This document shows positions 5,528 through 14,900 of a stretch of DNA of 21,436 bases, one piece after another. A program made the position numbers and the translations under genes. The notes below the pieces were generated by a model that saw only the letters and a list, made by a program, of their open reading frames with translations, ran no database searches and was not told the origin of the DNA. Positions within the stretch are counted from its first letter, which is position 1. Each line of letters starts with the position of its first letter. Location: contig JAPFFF010000497.1 in the NCBI GenBank assembly GCA_039105265.1, positions 1 to 21,436 on the forward strand. Reading direction: 5' to 3'. Origin of the DNA: Tritrichomonas musculus. Taxonomy: Eukaryota; Parabasalia; Tritrichomonadida; Tritrichomonadidae.

Positions 5528-8500
5528 ATGAGTGAAGATAATGATACATACATTATCATTGGTCTAATTGGAAACATTCCAGATGATGAAATCGATGCAA
5601 ATGTAATTGATGGATACTATCAGCCTATTTTTGCTAATCTTATCCAAGATTTTGCAATTAACATTTATGATATCGATAAAGAAAGTGTCAAAATACTAGC
5701 TATTGGGCAAAAACAAGATTATTCTGTATATATTTACTCAAATAATAAATATTATTTCAAACTTGATGCTGACGATACTTTTCAAATTGATATCAAACAG
5801 AAAAATTCAAATTTTCAATATTTTACAGAATTTAATTCGGCCTTAGATCAAATATGTGAGATGATATCAAACAACGAAAACAAAAAAGTAATTTTATTTT
5901 TAGATGATCATGGAGACGATGGATATTTTGCGCAAATTCATTATTTCCATTTATATGAAGTTACCATGAAATTTAATAACACGAGTTTTTTGATATTTAA
6001 CGATTCTTGCCACAGCGGAAGTTTGATCAATTTTGTTAAATCTTACAATGACATGCATTCATTAATAACAAGTAATGATTTGCTAGGAATCAAAGCGCAA
6101 TTATTATTCGCGTTTAAAAATATTTTCGAATATGCGATTGAAAAAGTTGGTCTTACTAATTCGGAAAATAAAGTTTTAGAGCTTATAGATTTTTACCAAA
6201 GCATTAAAATAGATGAAGAGGAAGCACTTGATTTGATTAAAAGTAATTCTTTTTTGGACGATGTTGAAATTAAAACAACTCAACTTATATTTGGCAAGCA
6301 CAAATTAACTGAAATGGGTTTCGAAAACAATTCACAAATTAATATCTTTAAAACTATGATTGATTTTTATGGTGATGTAACAACAGATGAAAGAGACACA
6401 TTCAAATATTATAAAAATATATTTAATAGAGCTAATTTTGATATATTTAATAATTTATCCAAAGGAAATATCCAAGAATTTATCAAAAAACTCAATGTTT
6501 TTTATGTAATAAAAGATAAAATCAATTTTGATTTACAACCAAACAACCATGTTGAAATAATAACGAGCACAGATAATTTGCATAAAAGCCTATCATTTCC
6601 AAGCATCAGAGTAAACAATTCGATTAAAATATCTCCAGGAGGTCCAGCGATGGGCTCATTTATCAAAGCGTTATTCGTTAAAAATGATCCAGAATCTATT
6701 AATTTTGAAGAAATTACAAAAGAAATTTCACAATCAGATAATGGAGCAATTTATTATCCACTACGAACAACAGAAAGTATAAAAAAAGCCAAAAAGGAAA
6801 GACAATGGATTCATCTTTATCCAAAACATTACAAATTATCTGATGAAGAAAATGATGTAAAATATTCATTTACTTATTCAGAAGAATTAAAGCAAAAAAT
6901 CGCAGCAATAAGAGCTATTTCGTTCTTAAACGTTCAAAAATTGACAGAAACGGCCAATCTCATAAACAGTGAAGTGAATTCAAATGAATTACAACCATTT
7001 ACAGATACATATGGAAGTATTTTTGCAATTTCTGCTCTTTTAAAAGAATATAAAAATGACCCAAATAAGATGATTGTAAAATGTCTGAAGAAAAATCCTA
7101 TAATAAAATCACGCAAACCAAATAGAATCAATTCATATTGTTTAATTTTAGACTTTTCTTTTCGACTATCAAATGAAAATCCAAAATTAATGACAGGAAT
7201 CATTATAAATATTTTAGAAAAAGCAGTAAGAAAAGTAATTAAGAAAAAAATTGATTTGATTATAGAAAAAAGTGATTCAGAAAAAAATGATTCAGAAAAT
7301 TTCACGAATAAGATATTTTTACATAAAGAAATATCTGATTTAAAAATAAATCAAGGTAAAATTTTGTCTGAATTCAAAGATTATGAATTTCCATTTTTGA
7401 AACAAATCGAAAACGTAATTATTTCATTCATTAGTATATCACAAATTGCAGCTGCAGCGATAATTGCATCATCACTTCTCTTTAAAAAAATTGACTTAGA
7501 GACGATTAAAGAAATGACTTTCAAGTATTTTAGAATCGAATCTTGTAATATTTTTCATTATGAAGATCAGATTTTTACACATTTTTTCACAAATATAAAC
7601 AAATGTAAAAATGAAGAAGAAATTAGCAGATATGCAGAATATTATCTTTTAGAAATGATTGATTCTTCATTTGTGCATGCTTATTCTATTTTTGATGCAC
7701 AATTTAAATGTGATTCTATGAAAGTTTTTTCATATTCACTAACAAAATTTACTACTACTTCAATAGTTGATGTTTTTCATTATTATCTTGAAAATGAGAC
7801 AAATGAATCATTTATTAATCATATCATTGATCCAATTGAACGAATAATAGATCAAAAGAATATTCCCAAATTTTATATTTTTACAATATTATCTTTAATG
7901 CCAAAAGAAACAGCAATTTACGCATTATACATGTCATTATCCAACTTCGAAAATGATTGGTACAATCATTTATTAAAGATTGTTGAAATTATCAAAGACG
8001 ATGTCACTTTTAAAGAAGTATATAATGATCTATTATCATTAACAATAGAAATAATGAGAGATCAAAAATATGTAAAAAGTTCAATTCAATATAAAGAAAG
8101 CACTAAAAACATGGAAAAAATAATTACAAAAGAAATAGAAAAAGCAATTGAAAAATTATATAAACTTCAAGAAAAATCAATAATAAAAGCACGAGAGAAT
8201 ATTAGTAAACAAACGGACATTGATATAATTGAAGATCAAATCAAGTTGTATATTGATAATATAATATGCAATGAAACTATTAAAAGCAAATTTGACATAT
8301 ATTTAAAAGAATCAAAAAATGAAATTTTAAATATCAGAAGGCAACAAATAGAACTTTTAATTGATTATGATAAAATGCCAACTGAAAAATGTATTTTCGA
8401 TGAATCTATTTTAGATATAAAAAATATATGTGAAAGAGCATCAAAAGAACTTATTACAGTTGCTCATTTATTTAAAATTTCTGATGAATCAAGAAATAAA

Positions 8501-9388
8501 ATTAATTTAATTTTGTCCAAAAAAATTCAAACAGATGCTTCAATTGAATTTCCAATAATTGCAATGGCTGCAAGAGCTTTCAATATCGTTGAAATGGCAC
8601 CGATTACGAACATCCTTTCTCAGTTTACATATTTATTTGATCAATCTGAAGGTGAAGAACCCAATTTGAGAGAATTACTGGCATTACTCTCTGCGAATAT
8701 TCATATTCTTTCTCCAAAAGATGAAAAACGTCAATTTTTAAAAATAGTTCCATTGAATGATAATGAAAAAATAGAAGACATTGAAAAAATCGATTCTGAT
8801 AGTTATGATTATAATGATAATGATGATGCAGATGATCAATTAATTTTAGGCGCACTTAAATCAAAAAGTTTAAATAAAGCAATACCACATAGGAAAATAA
8901 ATTATTCGAAAAATAATAGTGAAATATTGAAATATTATGAATATCAAATAAATTTGTGTGAAATAGAAAGAGCTAGAGATATACTTAAACTTGGTAAATC
9001 ATCCTGGACTAACGATGCTTGGAAAACATTTTTATATTGTTTTAATTTAAGGATGAAAAATCTTGGAATCCAATTCAATCTTTCTGATGATTATGATAAA
9101 TCATTTTGTCCATTCAAAATTGATGAAGGAATTAATATTGTATTAAAATTTTATCCTCTTACACGAATTCATGAAATATTTCAAAATAAAGAAAAATTTA
9201 ATTGCTTCATTGGACAATACAGTGATAAACATAAAGAAATCATTCAAGCTTTCATTAGAAGTTTTGATGATGTTGATCTAATAGTTACTTCATTGTATTT
9301 GAGAAAAAGAACATATTTTGATCGCACATTAGAAAAATTAAAAATTATATATGATTACCCGTATTCAAAAACATCTAAAATAAAGTAA
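5528..9388 (+). CDS. Large protein with N-terminal clan CD (legumain/caspase-fold) peptidase-like domain, 1286 aa
   Basis: Residues 1-170 show the hallmarks of a clan CD cysteine peptidase. A hydrophobic strand ends in DDHG (VILFLDDHGDDG) with the catalytic-type His at 128. A second strand ends in NDSCHSGS (FLIFNDSCHSGSLI) with the nucleophile-type Cys at 161. DHG fits family C13 (legumain/GPI8); xDSCxSG is shared with C14 (caspase/metacaspase). No signal peptide is visible, so a cytosolic protein is likely. The remaining 1100 residues are unrecognised and mostly helical and Lys/Asn/Ile-rich. They include a hydrophobic helix at about 630-655 (ENVIISFISISQIAAAAIIA), a charged helical, perhaps coiled-coil, region at about 845-950, and an acidic Asp/Asn stretch at about 1088-1103 (DYNDNDDADD). 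The start is supported by the Inr just upstream, and the stop overlaps TAAA as in trichomonad poly(A) signals. It looks like a host gene, being unlike the Polinton genes in base use and setting. The substrate is unknown. Confidence 0.8.
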   Translation: MSEDNDTYIIIGLIGNIPDDEIDANVIDGYYQPIFANLIQDFAINIYDIDKESVKILAIGQKQDYSVYIYSNNKYYFKLDADDTFQIDIKQKNSNFQYFTEFNSALDQICEMISNNENKKVILFLDDHGDDGYFAQIHYFHLYEVTMKFNNTSFLIFNDSCHSGSLINFVKSYNDMHSLITSNDLLGIKAQLLFAFKNIFEYAIEKVGLTNSENKVLELIDFYQSIKIDEEEALDLIKSNSFLDDVEIKTTQLIFGKHKLTEMGFENNSQINIFKTMIDFYGDVTTDERDTFKYYKNIFNRANFDIFNNLSKGNIQEFIKKLNVFYVIKDKINFDLQPNNHVEIITSTDNLHKSLSFPSIRVNNSIKISPGGPAMGSFIKALFVKNDPESINFEEITKEISQSDNGAIYYPLRTTESIKKAKKERQWIHLYPKHYKLSDEENDVKYSFTYSEELKQKIAAIRAISFLNVQKLTETANLINSEVNSNELQPFTDTYGSIFAISALLKEYKNDPNKMIVKCLKKNPIIKSRKPNRINSYCLILDFSFRLSNENPKLMTGIIINILEKAVRKVIKKKIDLIIEKSDSEKNDSENFTNKIFLHKEISDLKINQGKILSEFKDYEFPFLKQIENVIISFISISQIAAAAIIASSLLFKKIDLETIKEMTFKYFRIESCNIFHYEDQIFTHFFTNINKCKNEEEISRYAEYYLLEMIDSSFVHAYSIFDAQFKCDSMKVFSYSLTKFTTTSIVDVFHYYLENETNESFINHIIDPIERIIDQKNIPKFYIFTILSLMPKETAIYALYMSLSNFENDWYNHLLKIVEIIKDDVTFKEVYNDLLSLTIEIMRDQKYVKSSIQYKESTKNMEKIITKEIEKAIEKLYKLQEKSIIKARENISKQTDIDIIEDQIKLYIDNIICNETIKSKFDIYLKESKNEILNIRRQQIELLIDYDKMPTEKCIFDESILDIKNICERASKELITVAHLFKISDESRNKINLILSKKIQTDASIEFPIIAMAARAFNIVEMAPITNILSQFTYLFDQSEGEEPNLRELLALLSANIHILSPKDEKRQFLKIVPLNDNEKIEDIEKIDSDSYDYNDNDDADDQLILGALKSKSLNKAIPHRKINYSKNNSEILKYYEYQINLCEIERARDILKLGKSSWTNDAWKTFLYCFNLRMKNLGIQFNLSDDYDKSFCPFKIDEGINIVLKFYPLTRIHEIFQNKEKFNCFIGQYSDKHKEIIQAFIRSFDDVDLIVTSLYLRKRTYFDRTLEKLKIIYDYPYSKTSKIK

Positions 9389-9445
9389 AAGTAAAACATT
9401 AACACCAAAAATTATTTTCACTGTTTTTCAAAAAATGCAAAAAAA

Positions 9446-9518
9446 TGCTTCTATCGCGGATCGAACGCGCGACCTTCCGCTTACTAGGCGAACGCTATAA
9501 CCACTAAACTACAGAAGA
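9446..9518 (-). tRNA. tRNA-Thr (anticodon AGT)
   Basis: The minus strand folds as a 73-base tRNA. The A box reads TAGTTTAGTGG and the B box GTTCGATCC, both matching consensus. The anticodon stem is TTCGC/GCGGA around the loop CTAGTAA, giving anticodon AGT (Thr). The acceptor stem pairs at six of seven positions; the first pair is T-C, and the first T-arm pair is G-A. A run of five T follows directly as a Pol III terminator. CCA is not encoded, as expected for a eukaryote. The two mismatches leave room for a decaying copy, but the promoter boxes and terminator are intact. Confidence 0.8.
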
Positions 9519-9574
9519 TTATGTTTCATTAATTATTTATTTAAATTAATGAAAAAAAATTTTGGGAAATACTA

Positions 9575-9601
9575 TTTGCCCCCAATCCTTTTTGCCCCCA
9601 A
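9575..9601. repeat. Two direct copies of TTTGCCCCCAA
   Basis: TTTGCCCCCAA occurs at 9575-9585 and again at 9591-9601, 16 bases apart, in otherwise AT-rich DNA downstream of the large gene and 5' of the minus-strand tRNA. No function is evident. The rest of 9602-9808 shows no gene. Confidence 0.5.
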
Positions 9602-9808
9602 CGGTTAAGGTGAATATTGACCTTGTATCGTACCATTGAAAAAATCAGCCAGAACTTTTTGAACGCATATTGACCATTTATCTTAATATAATAAAACAAA
9701 ACCCCAAAAAAATAAGACCTGAACTTATCCAGCCATCATATTGTTTTAAAATATTTTGGATAATAATTAATTTAAGTATATTATTATTTGCATTTGTAAT
9801 TAAAATTG

Positions 9809-10828
9809 TAAACTATTTTATTTCTTTTTGATTAAGATATTTTTATAAAAAAAATTTTTTCAGTTATTTTTTTCATAAAGCTCATAGAATTTAATTTTTT
9901 TATTTTTATAAAGGTCGTACAACTAAATTGAATAAAAAATAAAATTAAATAAATTTATATTTATCTTAATAAATAATTTATTTAATAATTATAATATATA
10001 ATTTATATATTTTATATCCAATATTATAAAATATAATGGTTGAAATAAAGACTTTAATTAAAATACAATATATATCGATTTCTTATATATTTGCATCATT
10101 TAAAAAATATAGATGTCATTTGAATGGATATACTATGTGTTATACAAATAATATTTTACTTTTTGACGAAATCCTTCAGTAATTGAAATATTAAACTTTT
10201 TATATTTATGAAACCAATCAACTAAATCTTCATTTTTAGAAAAAACTGACATTTGATTTAGAATGAAATTCAAATATATTAGAAAGTAAATGCATATAAA
10301 TAAAATTGTATTCTTCATTTGGCTCCTGTAACGTCCAATTTTTTTAAAATCATCATTTAATAATTCAACAAATTCAATTTTTCTGCATTTTTAGCTAAAA
10401 AATGAATTTTTTTTTTTTCAATAATAATAACTATTTTTATATAACACTTAATGTTTTAAAAGCATATAAAAAGATATCAAAAGAATTAATGATTAGAATA
10501 AATTATATAAAAAGTTATCGCTATTCTAAATTTTTATAAAGTGTTATAAAATTCTTATCAAAAATAATTAAAATAAATTGAGATAAAATACTCAAATTTA
10601 TTTTCTGAAGAAAATTTAATATATACTTATATCCTTTTAGTTTTTATTTTAATTTGAAATTTGTACGATGTAAATATTTATAAAACAGATTATTATTATT
10701 ATTATAATAAAATATAATTAGTTTAAACAAACCAATCATTGAGTTTTACTGTTAAAATTCAGTTGTACGACCTTTATTTTTATTTTTTTTTTTTTAATTA
10801 ATTTATCAAAAAGAAATAAAATAGTTTA
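9809..10828. mobile_element. 1.0-kb element with long terminal inverted repeats (MITE-like or non-autonomous DNA transposon)
   Basis: The first 24 bases (9809-9832, TAAACTATTTTATTTC and on) are a perfect inverted copy of the last 24 (10805-10828). Farther in, the 17 bases ATAAAGGTCGTACAACT (9908-9924) are a perfect inverted copy of 10761-10777. Between these blocks the arms differ by insertions in A/T runs, so the arms are about 116 and 68 bases long. Both outermost dinucleotides are TA, which would fit a TA target-site duplication of the Tc1/mariner kind, though TA is also inherent to the palindrome. The inside is AT-rich with one minus-strand open frame (10133-10390). No transposase is recognised, so the element is probably non-autonomous. 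Confidence 0.7.
10133..10390 (-). pseudogene. Fragmentary open frame inside the 1-kb inverted-repeat element
   Basis: The minus strand is open from 10390 to the stop at 10133. The first ATG (10318) gives 61 residues with a hydrophobic start (NTILFICIYFLIYLNFI) that mimics a signal peptide. However, the same frame continues upstream without an ATG as FVELLNDDFKKIGRYRSQ, which reads like protein. It therefore looks like a piece of a longer protein rather than a whole gene. The family is not recognised. Being enclosed by inverted repeats, it could be captured host coding sequence or a transposase remnant. Confidence 0.3.
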
Positions 10829-10837
10829 ATCTCATAC

Positions 10838-10902
10838 CCAGATAAATCCCACAGCCAGATAAATCCCACAACCAGATAATCCTACCGCCAGATAATATTA
10901 TC
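10838..10902. repeat. Short tandem array, about 4 copies of a 15-17-base unit
   Basis: CCAGATAAATCCCACAG is followed by CCAGATAAATCCCACAA, then CCAGATAATCCTACCG, then CCAGATAATATTATC. The first two units differ at one base and the last two are shorter and diverged. The array starts 10 bases after the inverted-repeat element and ends just before the 23-base minisatellite, with which it shares AGATAA. Confidence 0.8.
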
Positions 10903-10909
10903 TTAAATA

Positions 10910-11208
10910 TTGACAAACATTGATGCTAGCAACAGATAAATATTGATGCTAACAACAGATAAACATTAATGCTTACAACATACAAACATCGATGCTAACA
11001 ACAGATAAACATCTATGCTAACAACATACAAACATTGATGTTAACAACATACAAACATCGATGCTAACAACAGATAAACATCTATGCTAACAACAGATAA
11101 ACATAGATGCTAACAACAGATAAACATAGATGCTAACGACAGACAAACATAGATGCTTACAACATACAAACATCGATGCTAACAACAGACAAACATAGAT
11201 GCTAACGA
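10910..11208. repeat. Minisatellite, 13 head-to-tail copies of a 23-base unit
   Basis: Thirteen units of exactly 23 bases follow without gaps. Each starts like CAGATAAACAT or CATACAAACAT and ends GCTAACAA or a close variant. Variation is concentrated at fixed positions: GAT, TAC or GAC near the start, and TG, CG, CT or AG in the middle. Combinations recur in order (units 4-5, 7-8 and 12), pointing to growth by unequal exchange. An open frame on the minus strand is only a by-product of the repeat. The array stops within 2 bases of the candidate Polinton start at 11210. Confidence 0.93.
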
Positions 11209-11216
11209 CAGTAGTA

Positions 11217-11238
11217 ATGGTCTGTGCGGGATGACCAT
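11217..11238. repeat. Subterminal hairpin ATGGTC/GACCAT of the right Polinton
   Basis: Six bases pair across a 10-base loop TGTGCGGGAT, immediately inside AGTAGTA. The hairpin at the end of the left Polinton, read from its end, also places CTGTGCG just after AGTAGTA and a short arm. Confidence 0.45.
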
Positions 11239-11483
11239 CTAATAATTTTACTCGTACCTTGCCCAGCATACCTTGCAAGTTAACAAGCTCAGGTATAAAA
11301 AATCAGGTATGTTTACTTGTTATTGTTTTTACCCTTGTTTTCATTACCAACCTATACATTTGAATAATTTTCTGGAACCCCTTAATCAACTCACCATTTT
11401 TGATAGGATAACTAAGTTTTTACAATTTTTCAAAAATTATATTTTTTAAAAATTTTTTTTATTTTTTATTTCCACTACATATA

Positions 11484-11882
11484 ATGGAAGCCTTTGCTAA
11501 TTATGCTGCTAAACAACTCCGTACATATGGAACAGATATGTATAACCTTTTTGCTGACATTTGTGATAAAGTCATTGATGGTGACCGTGATGCTGTTGAT
11601 GTTGTTGAACCCTTTATTATAGACGCACAAATGGATATATTCAGAAAGCAGAATCACTTATACATATCTTTTCATGATGAAAATGCTGCTTTTCGTGAGT
11701 ATGGAGAAATATTTGATTACTATATTGATGAGCTTACTGGTGATTACAATGATTATGGTATGCCATATCACTTTCCAAAGAAGTTTTACGATGAGGTATA
11801 CGAATTCTTTAAATACACTGATGAAGGAAAGAAATGCATGAATGAATTCAATCCAAACACGAATAAGATTCAGGAAATTTAA
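11484..11882 (+). CDS. Unrecognised Polinton protein (132 aa)
   Basis: The gene encodes 132 acidic residues rich in Asp, Glu, Tyr and Phe (for example EYGEIFDYYIDELTGDYNDY), mostly helical by look, with no membrane span, signal peptide or metal motif. It is the first gene inside the element end and precedes polB on the same strand by 74 bases. That gap contains the TTATTTTTG motif. An acidic, compact protein next to a polymerase gene could be a DNA mimic or a replication partner, such as a terminal-protein or processivity partner, but nothing in the sequence proves this. The start at 11484 follows a long AT-rich leader. Confidence 0.7.
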   Translation: MEAFANYAAKQLRTYGTDMYNLFADICDKVIDGDRDAVDVVEPFIIDAQMDIFRKQNHLYISFHDENAAFREYGEIFDYYIDELTGDYNDYGMPYHFPKKFYDEVYEFFKYTDEGKKCMNEFNPNTNKIQEI

Positions 11883-11897
11883 TTAAAAAAGCAATTA

Positions 11898-11906
11898 TTA
11901 TTTTTG
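11898..11906 (+). promoter_or_regulatory. TTATTTTTG motif ahead of polB
   Basis: TTATTTTTG follows the stop of the 132-aa gene by 15 bases and lies about 50 bases before the polB ATG. The same 9-mer lies ahead of the 100-aa gene at 16281-16289 and, within TTTTATTTTTG, ahead of three genes of the other Polinton. Confidence 0.4.
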
Positions 11907-11956
11907 TATTTTAAATATTTTAATTTTATTCTTATACAAAACGAACCAAACGCCAA

Positions 11957-14900
11957 ATGACAAATTTAATACCAGAAACATTATTCAATTTGGATACAGA
12001 AACAATAACCAAATTCATTGCGATTCTGAACACTAAATTAAATGCTAATATTATTATTGACCAAGACAACAATATAAATATTACAAGGCTATGTAAATAT
12101 TTCAACGACAATAATGCTTACAATATTCTTCTTGGTGATATTAAGCCTGATGAATTAGCTCCTACAGATGTTATTGATGAAATTACCATTAATAATTACA
12201 TTGATGAAGTTATCAAACAAAACCAACAACGAATAACAACAATAATTAATACACCCGAAGTAAATGAACCAGAAAACGAAGAACTGTACGAGTACCTTAA
12301 GAAAAATGGTCAACAATTCACTAGTAAGCATAATGATTTTCTAATAGTTAATTTTCCAAATGATTTCGATAGAGCAGTAGCAGCTTTGCAAGCATATGAC
12401 TACCCAGAAGCTTTGGTTAAAGAACGTAATGATCATGGTAAACCTATTGTTACATATTATTTCAATGAAATATCATCTCTAGCAAACATATATGATGCCT
12501 TGCTTCATGTTTACCAAAGTGAACTAAAACCATTTAAAATACATTTTCAACTTTCAGGAGTCTTTGAAACAAGTACCTTTGACTTTGAAACTTATGAAGA
12601 AAAATATGATTATGAGGCTAGAGAGATCAGATGGCAAAACTACAAATCTGCCATACCAATTATATTAAAAGATGAACGAAACCTTGATGAATGCAAAATG
12701 TATATAGAAACTGTACTAAACAGCTATGAAACAACTTCATCAAACAATAAACTAACTATTGTACACTCAATATCCTTTACGATATCGAGAATGCGTAAGG
12801 TTACAGGTCGTATCAAAGATCTTCCAGAAATATTCAAGAAGAGTAATAATTATATAATTGTTGATGATGAAGATGATAATTTATGTTGGTACCGATTTCT
12901 TGCTTGTTGTTTGTTTCCTGAATTGACTAATACAACCAAATACGACATCAAACATCGTACTAAACGTGCCAAGAAACTGCTACTTGAGGAATATGGAATA
13001 ACTTATACAACAAAAATACCAAAGCATGCACAACGTTTATTGGACAATTTTCAAGGAGTAACAATGGAGGAGATGAAAGAATTAGCCGAAAAACATAAAA
13101 TCAACATAAACATATATGAATACAACAATGACAAACAATATGACTTACAGGAACAATGGTATTTCAACAAAGATTACACAACTTATTCAGCATTATTATT
13201 TACCAAAGACCTTACTGTTCATATTATGTTTATCAAAGATGCTGAAAAACTTACTGCAATTCATGTTTGTCCAAAATGCAATTCTTATGTTCATTACGGG
13301 CATAGCAATATCAAACGTTTCGATGATCATGTCAAACATTGTGATGGTAAGTATAAGAAACAATTTGTACCAGCCAAGGAAGCTTTACCATATTGTCCAC
13401 ATATTTTAAACAATCCTGTCTATGAGTATTGTCTTGCACACGGATTACCATGGAAACCGAATATCTATTACATAACATATGACTTTGAAACAATGGATCA
13501 AGTTGTAAATACAGAAGCCAGTAAATCAACTATTATCAATTCACGGCTCTTACCGTTATCAGTTTCCTCATGCGTAAAGTCTGCTTCTGGCTTAACAACA
13601 AATCATTTTAGTTTACAGGATAACAAAGATTTCATTCCATTATGGCTTGATTGGCTTTTTGAACAATCATTAATTGTATACAAAGACAAACAACAATACT
13701 CATGTGTACCTGAAAAGATAGACAACAATATAACTACCATAACGGTATTTGGTTTCAATTCTTCAAGATTTGATGGTAATCTATTCAAACAATATCTTAA
13801 TGCCTCTCATTGGAAAATTGAATCAAATAGCATCATTGGAACATTATCATCACTAAAACAATTCATACTTACTTCAACTAAATATCCAACCAAACTTCGT
13901 TTTATAGATGCTCAAGCTTTTGTTGCCGGTGGAACATTAAAGCAATTTGGTGTTGACTTTGGAGGTGAAACCAACAGTAACAAGGGAGTCTTTCCGTATG
14001 AGGCTATCAATAGTGATAATTACAATGAAGTTTTATCTTCAACAGAACCATTTGTTTATGATGACTTCTATAGTTATTTGAACCAACGAAACCCATTATC
14101 TAAGGAAGATTATGCAGAATATGTAAATGATTGCAAGAACTACAAAAATAGATGGGATTACTTACTAGCTTATAATGATAATGATGTAGAAATGATGATT
14201 AAGCCAATTGACAATCTTATTGCTATGAACGCTGAATATAATGTAGACATGATATCAAACTTATCATTATCAAAGTGTTCAGCATGTATCAAGTACGCTC
14301 TTGCTTATAAAGATTTTGATCCAAACACTGAATACGACATAATTAACAAAGAAAATTCCTTCAAACCAACAATCAAATGGTGGAAATATAAATGTGACTG
14401 TTATTACAAGCAAGATCAAAAATATAATCAAACCCATAGTAATAACATGCGAAATCTTGACAAGTGTATATCAGTTTCTGATTTTGATGAATTTATGAAA
14501 ATGTACAATAATGGTTGTTGCCATTTATGTAAGGAACATTTTACAAACGTAAACAAACCAACACTTGATAGAATTGATAACGATATTGGACATGAATTGA
14601 GCAATTGCAAACTCGCTTGTGTAGAATGTAATAAGCTTCGTAAACGTGATGACCCAAAAATAACCTCATTAAGAATTCAGTTGAAGAAGTTTTGTAAACT
14701 AAATCATTTACCTACTCTCATTAACGATGAACAAGAATATTATAGTTTACGAAATAACATAACAGGAGGACTATCAAACGTACAGCACAGATATAATATT
14801 AAAGGCGAAACACATATTAATAAGTTTAGGTACGATGCAATCAATAATAAAGTTCTTTCGTACGACACTCCAAATATAATGACACATGTTGTTGGAGTTG

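Noticed and set aside
6934-7305. 123-aa minus-strand frame inside the large host gene
   Set aside because: It is antisense to a well-supported 1286-aa frame and reads as low-complexity Phe/Ile/Ser, typical of a shadow of AT-rich coding DNA.
9575-9601. Telomere-like repeat (TTGGGGGCAAA on the minus strand)
   Set aside because: There are only two copies, with unlike bases between them and genes on both sides; not a chromosome end.
10910-11208. CRISPR-like array
   Set aside because: The units follow head to tail without spacers and vary between themselves; it is a minisatellite in a eukaryote.
11087-11278. 63-aa minus-strand frame with repeated Cys/Val/Leu
   Set aside because: It is the translation of the 23-base repeat, so the regular peptide is a by-product of the DNA repeat.
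13116-13409. 97-aa plus-strand frame within polB
   Set aside because: It lies wholly within polB in another frame, over the region coding for the N-terminal domain and zinc finger; no motif of its own.
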